A stretch of DNA of 64,000 nt, taken from positions 434,001 to 498,000 of the forward strand of contig MU401454.1 in assembly GCA_022579005.1 (NCBI GenBank), given 5' to 3'. A program made the position numbers and the translations under genes. This DNA comes from Poronia punctata. Lineage: Eukaryota > Ascomycota > Sordariomycetes > Xylariales > Xylariaceae. Below are positions 26,555 through 37,110 of the stretch, in pieces (the stretch's first letter is position 1; each line of letters begins with the position of its first letter). Under the pieces are notes generated by a model, which had not been told where the DNA came from, ran no database searches, and worked only from the letters and a program-made list of their open reading frames with translations.

Positions 26555-26938
26555 TTAAAAAGGGCAGGTTTTAAGTATTAGTTTTGCTTTATTAAAAATA
26601 TTTAAAAAAGTACTAAGTAAAGTAAGTAAGCTTATAAAACTACTTTCTTTTAAAAAAGTTTTTAAAAGCTTGTTAAAAAGGTTATTAACATTAGCTATTA
26701 CCTTTTTTTTATTAGCAAGCTTTTTAGCTAGCTTTTTAGCTAGCTTATTAACAAGCTTTTTAGCTAGCTTGTTAACAAGCTTTTTAATAAGCTTATTAAC
26801 AAGCTTTTTAGCAAGCTTATCGTTTTTTTTTACTTGTTTTTGCTTTAGCTTTAGCTTTAGCTTTTGCTTTAGCTTTAGCTTCCTTTTAAATAACTTAAAC
26901 AAATTAAACAAATTAAACAACTTTTCTAACCTAGACAA
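26555..26938 (-). pseudogene. Octad-repeat reading frame (KKLVNKLA type) in the AT-rich element
   Basis: Open minus-strand frame of 127 codons. The middle third (complement of about 26,715-26,820) is a 24-nt tandem repeat coding K-K-L-V-N-K-L-A; before it come alternating K-L-K-L-K-Q codons. Undoing TpG-to-TpA changes would restore Glu and Asp (A-E, V-D), giving an amphipathic helix. It lies upstream of the 24,699-25,745 block in the same direction but in another frame, so both may be pieces of one lost gene. No family recognised; a purely structural repeat is possible. Confidence 0.35.
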
Positions 26939-27530
26939 TTTAAATAATTTAAACGCTTTAAACTTTAAAGCTAGCTACTTTTTTTACTTTAACAATACTA
27001 ACTTTAAAGTTGCCTTAGCAACTGCTCTTTATTTTAGCATATTTTTTAAAGTTAGCTTTTACTATTACGTTATCTTTATTTTTTTTAATTTTTAAAGCAA
27101 GGAGTCTAGCTAAAACAATATTATAAAAAAGCTATTTTTAATAGCTTTATTTATTAAAAAGTTAAAGTTAATTTTCTAAGCAAAAAACATTTTTAAATAA
27201 TTAAAACGCAGTAAGTACAATAATAAATATAATATAACAACAAACATAAAACAAAAAAACAAGCTAAAACAAATATAAGCTTATATTTTTATATATATAT
27301 AAATTAAAAAAACCTTATAATAAAATACTTAAATAATATACATAGATCTTGTTTTTACAATTTCTACCTACTTACTTAAATAAGTACTGCTTTTTTTACA
27401 AAAAAAGTATTTTAATTATTTTATCTTTTAAGTACTAAAAATAAAAAGTAAGCAGGTTTAACTTTGCTTTTAATATTAAAACTTTTTTTAATAGCAGCTA
27501 AATGTTTTTAAAGCAATAATAATAAACTTA

Positions 27531-28150
27531 AACATAAGTTTAACGCTAAAATATAAGTTTAACGCTAAAACGTAAGTTTTTAACGCTAAAACTAAAATTT
27601 AACGCTAAATATAAGTGTTTAACGCTAAAACTAAAATTTAACGCTAAAACGTAAGTTTTTAATGCTAAAAAAGAAATTTAATGCTAAAACTAAAATTTAA
27701 CGCTAAACATAAGTTTCTAACGCTAAAAAGTAGATCTAATAATAAAAATAAGTTTTTAACGCTAAAAAGGAAATTTAACGCTAAAACTAAAATTTAACGC
27801 TAAAAAAAAGTTTTAACGCTAAAAAAAAGTTTTAATGCTAAAAAGGAAATTTAACGCTAAAATAAAGATTTAACGTTAAAATTAAAATTTAACGCTAACC
27901 TAATGCCTATTTAACGCTAACTAAATACTAACTTAATGCTAATTAACTATACTTTAAACAATAAATAAAGTTTTTAACGTTAAGTTTATATTTTTAACGC
28001 TAACTTAACATTACTTTAATAATAAAAAAAAAACTTAACGTTAAAAGCATAATTCTAACGCAAATTAAATATAAGCTTAACAATAAAATATACTTTTAAT
28101 ACTAATAAATAATTTTTAACGCTAAAAAGGAATTTTTAACATTTATTTAC
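27531..28150 (-). repeat. Right subterminal array of TTTAACGCTAA-type units
   Basis: About 20 copies of the core TTTAACGCTAAA, mostly 18-20 bp apart, with variants AATGCTAA and AACGTTAA. The core is the reverse complement of the left array's TTAGCGTTAAA, so the two arrays face each other across the island. Toward the outer edge the units become sparser and more diverged. Confidence 0.75.
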
Positions 28151-28283
28151 TTTAAACAATAAAACATTTTTAAGTATTAAAATACATTAACAGCTAAGAC
28201 AGCTTTTAATACTTAAAATCGTTAGCATTAATAAATATTAATGCTTTAATTTATAAACTACTTATTTACAATTAAAAATCCCT

Positions 28284-28331
28284 TAACTATTAATCAACAG
28301 TTTAATAGATCCACTTGGTTTTGGTACGGTA
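28284..28331 (-). repeat. Right terminal inverted repeat of the AT-rich element
   Basis: Read from 28,331 leftward on the complement it begins TACCGTACC, then TAAACTGT at offset 27 (28297-28304), then ATTAATAGTTA (28284-28294), matching the left end in order. Confidence 0.65.
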
Positions 28332-28749
28332 GTAGCCATACTGTACATTATCCGGCACCAGGTGTTTGGCACTGCACTGCACTGCACTACAGGAGATGTA
28401 TATATAGCACACATACCCTACAGCAGATGTAGTATATCTTATGTTTATAGTGTGTGTGTGTGTGCGGAGCTCTTGATGTCAGAAGGCGGAGCGGTGAAGA
28501 TGGGGGAGGGGGAGGCGGGCATCGAGGATTGCAAATAGTTAGTATCTTAATCACATTTAACTCGGTGGTTATTAAATAACATCGATGAGATAGAAAGACA
28601 AGACACGACATATTGACTAACTAACTTCCTTCTTTCTACCTACCTACCTATTTGGGATCAGGTCCCCCAGTGCCGAGACTGTGGTCTGTGACTCTCTGTG
28701 TGACATTAAAGGGGGGAATCAGGCTTAGAAAATGAGAGACCATTAACCC
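28332..28749. other. Right flank of the AT-rich element
   Basis: About 0.4 kb. It contains TTGGCACTGCACT (28366-28378), inverted relative to the copy at 17968-17980, inside a GCACT tandem; a short GT run (28448-28463); and a purine-rich GGGGGAGG stretch. No gene. Confidence 0.6.
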
Positions 28750-28830
28750 GTGGGTCCTTTTCTAAAAGCTCTATTATCTCTTCTACACCCATCAAAGCTG
28801 CTGCACACGGGGAAGAAACTCAAGTCTATA

Positions 28831-28852
28831 GAAGAAGAAGAAGAAGAAGAAG
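28831..28852. repeat. (GAA)n microsatellite within the pseudogene exon
   Basis: About seven GAA units coding a Glu run between GKKLKSIE and the following Lys run; it lengthens a loop in the monooxygenase frame without shifting it. Confidence 0.9.
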
Positions 28853-28992
28853 AGCCAAAAAAAAAAAAGGTGAGATTGACCTTTGAGGATGGTACCTACC
28901 TACCTCCGTGGCCGATTTCGACGCCGTCATACAGTAGGTGCGGATGGGATATTTAGTACCTACTGTGCGGAATTATGTACTATAACGTCCTC

Positions 28993-29048
28993 CTTCTTCT
29001 TCTTCTTCTTCTTCTTCTTCTTCTTCTTCTTCTTCTTCTTCTTCTTCT
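28993..29048. repeat. (CTT)n microsatellite interrupting the pseudogene
   Basis: About 56 bp of CTT repeats between two recognisable monooxygenase segments. Confidence 0.95.
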
Positions 29049-29380
29049 GAGAATCAACAACATAAAGTATCACCAGTAGGCGCATGGGAATGCAGAAACC
29101 TCGTAACCCTAGAAAAAGCAATAACCGCACTCGGAAAAGAATCCTTCAAGTTCCAAGTCGATCGAGAGTATTGCTGGGTAGGAGAGGAGGACGCATTCAC
29201 GATGCATGCCCTAGTTGATAATGGAACGAAAGTCCAAATGCATCGTGGCAGTACAGGAGAAAGATGACCCCCCCCCTCCCTCCCCTCCCCATTAGATCGG
29301 TAACTAGGAAAGTCTTGCAGAAGGCAATTAGACCAAGTTAGTTAGACAATCCAGTCGCAAGGGGGATTATTGATGTAAGC

Positions 29381-29430
29381 AAAGCAAAGCAAAGCAAAGC
29401 AAAGCAAAGCAAAGCAAAGCAAAGCAAAGC
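29381..29430. repeat. (AAAGC)10 microsatellite in a fossil intron
   Basis: Ten perfect pentamer units right after GTAAGC at 29,375. With a CTAAC branch site near 29,476 and CAG at 29,501-29,503, they lie inside what was probably an intron (29375-29503) of the monooxygenase gene. Confidence 0.9.
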
Positions 29431-29940
29431 AAACAAGACCATATCTTAAACACTCACTCTCTGGTACGATCTGATCTAACCGAAATCCTCTTTACTTAAA
29501 CAGTTGATGTTAGATCAAGATAAAACTCAACAGCTTACTCCATATGGGAACACAAATCCAACCCCAACATACGCAAATGGTCGATCGTGTATTATCGGAG
29601 ACGCAGCACATACCACGAGCCCCTACCAAGGCGCAGGAGGGGGACTAGCTGTTGAAGACGCTTTTGGTCCTCGCGAATCTACTAAGCAAAATATCATCAG
29701 CTGATGAAATCGAGGCTGCATTTCAAGGCGTTCGATATAGTGAGGAGGCCAAGGTGTCAAGCGGTCATCGATTCAAGCAGAGCGACAGGTCGGTTGCTAA
29801 GTGGTCAGGCTCAAGGAATAGGGGTAGATGCCAAGGGTATCGCCGCAACTTGATCTCCTCTATGGCCACACAGACGCATTAGACATCAATGCTCACATTG
29901 AGGCCGGGTTCTATGAGTTACGAAGATTTCCCTTAGAATA

Positions 29941-31416
29941 GAATTAACTAAATAACAGCTATTCTGAATGAGACATCTGTTGTATTAGTGATTCTAGGAC
30001 GGTTTAAATATATATCAGAATAGCGTCGTTATGGCCAAATCTCTCGCAATGACGGGCCTCACAACGTTCCCGAGGAGGTAGGAAATTAGACACAGCACCA
30101 AGACTCAGGGCCCTGCAAAAATCTCAGCAGCTTGGTATGCTCCCATCACTCGTGAATTAGGTACTGTATTCCATCTGGTCTCAGGTGTTTAGCACTGCAC
30201 TGCAGCAGACGGACTAGGTACAGACTCCACAGCAGGGGCAACAGGGCAGCACTGCCCAACATGTGCTTTAAGGCGACGCGATGCTCAATATTACTCTAGG
30301 TTGTTAACCTAGTACTAGTAGTAGGTAACCTTTTATGATATTTCCATGCACGTATTAGTAAATCATGGACAAGATTTCCCCTTTATTCCGGAGACTCTAA
30401 GTTATTCCCAAGTCAATGTTATGCAAATCAAAGCCACTCGTATTAATATCTGCGCTACTGTACCAGGATCCGGCGTTTGTAGATCTCCTAAAAGACCTCA
30501 AAGTTCATTACCTTGACAATCATACGCTGTAGCTTAAAAGCACCGCCCTCAAATCAATCCCCCCCTACATTCCCGCTAAGTTTAATGGTAGCAAAATCCT
30601 CTCCTGATTGCCGTGTACGTATGGCGATTATCTCAAATCCGACCCTGAACTTCCCTGAAAGGATGCAACAGCTTCTCAGCCTGGCCATGTTGAATGTTGC
30701 CAAATCTTGAGGATAAACATTCTCTCCCCCCTGGAAACGGGCGGGCCGTTCATCCTGACTGTAACCATATCGTGGTACGTACTAGGAACTCGTTGCGAGT
30801 CTAGCTACCAGCCGTAATGAATGGGAGATGTTCATCGCACAACAAAACAAAAAGAAACGACGAAAAAACAAAGACCTGCCAAGTCCTGCGGGCTAAGCAA
30901 GTACAACAATGTCGGCGGGAACGACCAAAGTATGATTTGCATCAACGATGGGATACTCAAGGACGAGCCTCAGCTTCCTGGACACTGTGCCGATATAGGC
31001 CTAGACCTAGCAGTATCCACGTCCAGATGACCTAGGGGCAGGGTGGAATCGCAGCGCTGGGCTCTATAAAGCATGGGCGCATACCACTCCGTAGCCCGAA
31101 CTTTGTGAACTCCGCTGGAAAGACGACGGCATGAAAAGGTGATATCCGAGCGTAGGACCTGACAATTATCGCGGAAACCCGCAATCCACTGGCGTCAAGT
31201 CAGATCCTTCGCTAGCTCGCTTCAGGTCAGGGTCAACAATCGAGTATCCGAGTCCACGGGTGGACGTAGAAGCGAGTGACCCTCTACCAAAGACACCGTC
31301 ATGCATACCAAAGGTTGAAAAGAAACTGTTGCGAATATAGACGCCATGGATTGACATCAAGGGACCTTGTGCTCAAAAGCTGATGGCGGACATGTCCCAC
31401 GCCAGTGTGGCATGGA
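29941..31416. other. Intergenic region without recognisable genes
   Basis: About 1.5 kb. It contains CAGGTGTTTAGCACTGCACTGCA (30182-30204 region), a diverged copy of the sequence at 28,359-28,382. Otherwise nothing supported. Confidence 0.55.
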
Positions 31417-34134
31417 CTAAGCCTGGTAGTAACCGGGATGCAAAACCGCATCATAGTCATACTCCTCAGCTTCTGCCATACGAGTTCCGCGGTCAAACTG
31501 TGATCGCCGGCGGCGCTGTTCGTCACGGAAGTGTTGTCCGGCGTTCGGAGTGAACAGACCTGTCAAAGTTTAGCATTGGCCGCAGCACATGGGCAACCAG
31601 CATTTACGCACCGACATGTTCTGCGTTCTCGCAGCTTCGCTTCATTTTGGACTGGTTATCCGGTCCCGGGAAAGCTTCTTCTTGACCAGCGAGCTCAGGG
31701 CATGGGCCATTCAACGTGTAGTATAGCTAAATGACAATATGGTCAGCCAGGTAATGAGAAAATAAACTGCTTATATTACCTTAGGTCTGTAATGGGGAGC
31801 CTCCAGCATGACCGAGCTGTTACGGAACTTTTGAACAAGGCAGTCTTTCCCTTGAATGGCTTACCATTCAGTTAGCAGATGTCCATAGATGAACTTTCAG
31901 GCAAGGATAAGACTTACTGGCATACGAGATCTCTGCGACCTTGTCGCTCTTGAAACAATTCCATCGCTGGTTTCCTCTTGCGGCCACAAACTACACCCGT
32001 GTCAGTTTTATGCAACGAAAGGCAGCCTAAATACTAGGGGCTTACATCGATGATGTCCAACGGCTAGAAGATGGTTAGCTCGGTTTACTCTCGCAGAAAC
32101 ATAGTTGTTTATGAGTAGGTACTTACATCGACGAAATTGATGAAGGCGTAGCCGACACTAAATATTTGGATCAGTGTGTGTATTCCACCCTCGGAAAGGT
32201 AACGACTTACTTGCAATCGTTTGCAAAGTCGATGCGTAGATACATGAAGTCGTATTTTCCCCAACTGGATTCGTCCACGATTCTCTTCAACATCGCCTGA
32301 TCAACTTTGTTGGGTATATTTCGCAACATAATCTATACGAGGTTAGATGTTTCCATTTGTAATGGTAGAGAGCAGTCTTACCGTCGTGCGAACATCAGTC
32401 CCCTCTCTAATACGGGATACGTCAACATGGTTGTGGCTGTTTGCTTGTTGATAGTATGGAGATCTCGAGACGCGGGTGGCGTTTTGCCGACGATGCAGGC
32501 CTGAGTACGGGCGTTGGACAACTAACTCTCTAGGGATATAAGCATTTCGGGGCGTCATGGGACCGAGCATCGAGTACCCAGCTGGCGAGTACACTGCACT
32601 CTGGGATCGAGAGGGCAATTGATCAAACACGTAGGGCGGAGTAGCCATGGGGGTACCCATGGGATAGTTGTACACAAAAGGCACCATTCCGTAAGCTTGC
32701 TGCATTTGCAACGCTGGCGAGCGTACAGGAGTGCTCATGATACTGTTGGTATTGTTGAATGCCGGCAGAGTGGAACGGGGCCCCGAGATGTTTAGTCTTT
32801 GTAGGTCGTGCATGATATCAGATCCGGAAGCCGATGTTTGAGCAGGACTATGAACTCCACTGGCCATGGGATTTTGGAAGGCTGGGAGGTCGGGTCGGTA
32901 TAGTGCGATGCAAAGTTGAAACGCTCCCTATTCTCAGTTAGCTCAAAGTTCCAACCCTATACTGATATCCACCAACCTCGATAATCTGGTTGTTGAAGCG
33001 CAACACGGCTTTCAACGCAACATCAGTGTCACAATACTCCACAACTGCACTGTAGAGGCTGCCCCGGGTGCCACTGGTTGGCTCGGGCTTGAAAGCAAAG
33101 AGGTCCCCTTCTTCTCGTAGGAGTCTTGTCAGGGCGAAGTCCAGTCTGTTGGATTCGAGACCGATGCCGGCGGTTAATGGAAAGATATTGAGGTACAGTT
33201 GGCCCTCATGGATCGTTGCCAGGCCAGATCCCGGTTCAACAGCCTGGTGATGCATTAGAAAATTCATTGGTAAGTTTGTCGTAGCGGCTTACCTGAGAAA
33301 AGTCCCTAGGGCTGATGTACCGCGCAACCCATCCTCTCTCAGAGCGGTGGTTGAGATCGGAGTGTGTAGTGCTTGCATCTCGGATATTGACGAAACGAAC
33401 AAAGATCCTATCGCCATTCTTATCCTCGCAGATTTGTCGGCTCCCATGCATTTCAACTCCGGATGATTCGAGTTCCTATATGTTGGTATTAGCTTGCATA
33501 CTGTATACATACTAGACGTCATATACTGAACACAGTAACATACCGAGAGGTAGGAACCAACATCATGTGCACGAAGTTGACGAGTCTGATCCTCAATTAC
33601 CAGGCATCTTGAAAGATTCATATCTGTGCTAAGGACACTATGAGCAAACCTTGCTTGTTGGGAATCAACGGCACCCCGACCCTCAGCATCCTGGTGACTT
33701 GTGTGCTCATCCCTTGGTTGTCCAGGTGGACAAGGGATGGGCTCGCCGGGGAGAGCATTATGGTATGGTGAAAAGACATTCGCGGTAGGAGATAGCTTCG
33801 GGGGTCCATCAGAATTGATCGAAGCGGACGACACAAACGGATCCCTCTCTGAATGCAGGTTCAAGTTAGACCGAACAAAGGCATTCGGGAGGTCAAGTCC
33901 ATTTCGAGGGTTCGACGCAAATCTAAGCGGTCTGCTCTCACGTGGGCCTCCGCCAAGGGAATGCGGCGCGGTCGATGATTTTGCAGAACTCTCTTCCGGG
34001 GAAAAGGCCGTTAGGCGAGTATCAGGAGTGCTTTTGAATGAATCGGCTGCACCACTTGACGAATGCGGCGAGGCAGGGTTAAAGTGTCCCTCTCGGTGGG
34101 TAGTATTTGCACTCATGTTGAGTTCAGGTCGCAT
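31417..34134 (-). CDS. Mei2-like RNA-binding protein
   Basis: Eleven exons (34134-33544, 33475-33293, 33243-32977, 32927-32382, 32332-32211, 32157-32127, 32063-32046, 31990-31918, 31859-31780, 31726-31612, 31559-31417) give 722 residues with every phase consistent. The C-terminal third is the Mei2-type RRM (RRM_2): IMLRNIPNKVDQ, YDFMYLRIDFANDCNVGYAF, INFVD, RWNCFKSDKVAEISYATIQG and HYRPKLYY. A weaker RRM-like region lies around residues 200-345. Mei2 relatives in fission yeast control meiotic transcripts; here the role is inferred only. One exon is just 18 nt. The start is uncertain: ATGs at 34233 and 34116 are also in frame. A nearly 3-kb upstream gap suggests a long leader or complex promoter. 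Confidence 0.9.
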
Positions 34135-37110
34135 CAACAATAACTTATTCTGATGGGAAGCTTGGCAGCCAGGGCAGTGTATCAGGGCGCTGTTACTGTT
34201 CACGTATATAGCCTGTATACACTTGACGTGCATTGACTCTTCGTCAGCAAGACCGCTTTTATTTTGATAAGATTGGGAAGGGAATATTCGGAGCTCACAG
34301 TGTGCTGAGAAAGGTTGCTTGTATATTTCCCCAAGGAAAAGGAATCCAAGTGTGTGATGGAGTTGATGACCGGAAAAGAAGTTTCTGGGCTAGATCTTTA
34401 AATTTATAGGTTAGCCTGGAAGAATTGTATTAACAATAATGTAGGGTTGTAGCCCATTTGGAATTGATCAATGGGCTGCCGGAGAATGAAATGTTTGCTG
34501 GTATTTGGATCTGTGGTGTGAGTGGGATGCTTGACGTGAATCTGGGTGGTGAATGGGTGCTTTTTTGGACAATAGGCCAAAAGAATGAAAGCTACTTTAC
34601 TCTCAAGCTGGATCCCCTCCGTAAAAGGTAGGCTTGGAAAACTGTAGTGTTTGATCCCAAGCATGCGGATGCAGAGGAAGATACAATGTGCTCAAGTACA
34701 TTGAAAACTGAATGAGGCGCACTGGATCAAGGGAAGTAATGGGATTTTGCTGCCTTTGTGAATTGAAATCTCTTGGCCCAAGTAAAGTAGGTAAAGGAAA
34801 AAAGAACCAACAAACCTTGTCAATATCTTCTGCGCAGGGCCACGATGGGTCACTTCCTTTTCTGGGGGCAGTACTTTGGTAGGGTGTCGGTCAATGAAGC
34901 TTGTAAAAATTGGGATAAGGCGTGAATAAGTTTCCCAGGACGTCTCGAAGGTAAATACCAGCCTATTGCCAAGGTAGGGCTTCTGATGTTTTGTCAAGTC
35001 CAACAATGTAGTTTGAAGAAGTAAAATTAACGATAGGTCCGTGCAGATTCATGTACGATAATATGACCTGCCAGTGTACCTTGAAGCTTTGTTAGTAGGT
35101 ATTGAGCATCGACGGCATAGTGGTCAATGCTGGAGGCTCACGGATAGATACTAGCAGTAACAGCTAGATGCTCAGATGTTTCAGTATTGGTCACAGGAAA
35201 TACTGAATCATAAGCTCACGACTTTGTGAGTTTGTCAGTCCTAGATCATCAGTTGACAGCCTGGGACCAATAGGACGGTGCAAATACACAAATCTGAAAG
35301 TCTCAATTCCTCTAACTTGGTCCACTTGCCAAGTATGAGGCCCCTATCCTGTAAAATTATGAATGATCAACCTAAGTTGATGCACCTCTAGAAGAGTCGA
35401 GGATAATCTGAGGACAGGGTTAGGTAAGGAAAAATAGTGGTGGTGAAGTAGGTAGTGATTACCAACTTGGCGGGAGATGAAGAGAGATGAAGAGAGATGG
35501 ATAAGGTGTGCAGGGAGTTGGAGGAATAGAAAGATTGTCACTCGGATTGGGACCAGTCTACTATAGGCGTGGGAGAGGAGTAGAGAAACAGGAATCAAGG
35601 TAGAAGAAAAGTATGCCCATCTCAAGCAGCTCTGGAGGTGACCAACTTAGTTCAGCGTAACACAAACTTTTCAGTCGAGAAGGTGCGTAATTCAGAGGGG
35701 AGGCACTCCCCAGAAGCAAAACACATAGCTACTATTTTACCAGGAAAGAATCTACTTGACCTAGGTAGGTTGACCTGCCTTAAGGCAGTTTTTCGAGCTG
35801 AGAACAGAAGGGGCTATCATGAGATGAAGCACTATTTATTTCGCTTCCTTGTTGGGCCAAACCCCCTTGCACGGAATTTTCTTGCCAACGCATGCAAGGG
35901 CACCATAGTTTTGTTAGCTATTCTTGGGTGCCCTACCCCTTCACATGTAAGTTCCTAAAGTATATAACCAGAAGGTTGCCGATCTGACGTGTTGTTCTAG
36001 GACAAGCGTGGTAGAAAATCCTTAGATTTTTGGTTCCCAACCTTAGAGGGTCCATTCCATTGCTTCCTGTTTTCAGTTGGAAAGCACGTACCATCCAATC
36101 TTTGTGTTACCTAGTGGTCATACTTGTGGGGATGCATACAGAAGTAAGGTGAACAGTAGGCAAAAGGATGGAAGGCGTCAGATTGTTTGATCCAATGCCG
36201 GAACATTTTTTGATGTGCATTTATTTATGACAGGCAGGTTGTTGTTCTGGTGGCCGGCTTTTGAGGTAAGTGCATTAGACCATTTGGGGCGGCTGCCGGA
36301 GTCAAATGCCTGGGTATGTGAACTACCCACTAAACATAGCCTCATCGTCACTCTAGGTTTGATATCAAGGTAGATACGCAGCCCAGTAGTAACTTTCTGT
36401 GTTTGATATTGTCTGTCTGGGTCCTTCAAGCTCACAGTCCCAGTAGCTAAAACACCATATGTCGTTCAATGTTATTCCAAGCACAGACCACAAAACGCCC
36501 ATAGCGCCAAGCGAAGTCTTGTACATACTTGTAAGTACCCATATATGTGTAATATATGGACATAGTTGGAAGTTAGTTGTTTAACCGCCTGTCTGCCTAA
36601 GGTACATGTATATAGTACAAGTAGCTCTGTAAAAATTATGTAGGCACTTGAAGCCAGGGGGTGATCATCTATGTTGATGAGCTGCCTTTTCTCCCGGAGA
36701 CGAAACCAAGGACCTCTACATACATGTACTCGTAGGAGTACGAGTATGTAGGTAGTAGACATTAGTACATTAATAAGTACCTTGTAGATATAGAGCGGGG
36801 CATATTTAGGCCACGATCAAACCAATGCGGTAATTTACTTACATAATCGGCTACATTGTAGTTGTACCTATTTACAGCTACACAACATATTAGTCCAGCG
36901 ATGACATGCATCAGCCTATCGACTACCACCTGATTTGACAATCCTGCAAACGCCTGTGCTTGCATGTCTGGGTCCCCAAGCGCGAGATATATGCAATAGA
37001 TCGTGCAATGCAGCGACCTGCGCCAGTGCGTCGTCTTCCCGAGTCTCCTTAAACAGGTTCGATCGAGTTTCGAACGTTGTCTCATCGAGATAAGTGCGCT
37101 TCTAGCAGTC
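34135..37110. other. Long divergent intergenic region between mei2-like and sec15
   Basis: About 3 kb. It probably contains the 5' leader and promoter of the Mei2-like gene. TACTCGTA and TACGAGTA lie 5 bp apart at 36727-36734 and 36739-36746, a hairpin-like pair. No coding sequence is supported. Confidence 0.55.

Larger units (their letters stand above)
18294..28331. mobile_element. AT-rich, RIP-degraded element bounded by inverted repeats
   Basis: Composition changes abruptly at both borders: mostly A+T inside, rich in TpA, poor in ATG and TpG, as RIP leaves. The ends match in opposite orientation. Position 18,294 reading right and 28,331 reading left both begin TACCGTACC; without gaps 23 of the first 35 bases agree, including TAAACTGT at the same offset of 27. 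ATTAATAGTTA follows on both sides (18342-18352; complement of 28284-28294). Each end carries TA, so a TA target duplication around a 10,034-bp body (18296-28329) is possible. Inside each end lies an array of short units in opposite orientation. The simplest reading is a large DNA transposon silenced by RIP. No transposase domain can be recognised, so the superfamily is open. Confidence 0.65.
28750..29940 (+). pseudogene. Broken FAD-dependent monooxygenase (salicylate-hydroxylase-like)
   Basis: Pieces of the family appear in order but in shifting frames. First FLKALLSLL..HTGKKL..VRLTFEDG (28,756-28,890), with a GAA repeat expanding a Glu run. Then DFDAVI, a shift, and GADGIF (about 28,915-28,960); DREYCWVGEEDAFTMHALVDNG (about 29,160-29,230, split here as DREYCWVGEE and DAFTMHAL); and GRSCIIGDAAHTTSPYQGAG (29,580-29,640), the second FAD motif. 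A one-base shift near 29,662 moves the frame to VLANLLSK..ADEIEAAF; another leads to RLLSGQAQGIGVDAKG, and another to DLLYGHTDALDIN, ending in TAG at 29,938-29,940. The N-terminal GxGxxG part is absent. A (CTT)n run interrupts it. It is clearly non-functional. Confidence 0.85.

Noticed and set aside
18294..28331. Centromere as an explanation for the AT-rich island
   Set aside because: It is sharply bounded by inverted repeats and only 10 kb, flanked at once by ordinary genes; a transposon explains more. CENP-A mapping would decide.
18294..28331. Direct-repeat arrays as a CRISPR
   Set aside because: Units are degenerate, AT-rich and without unique spacers of constant length, and the genome is eukaryotic.
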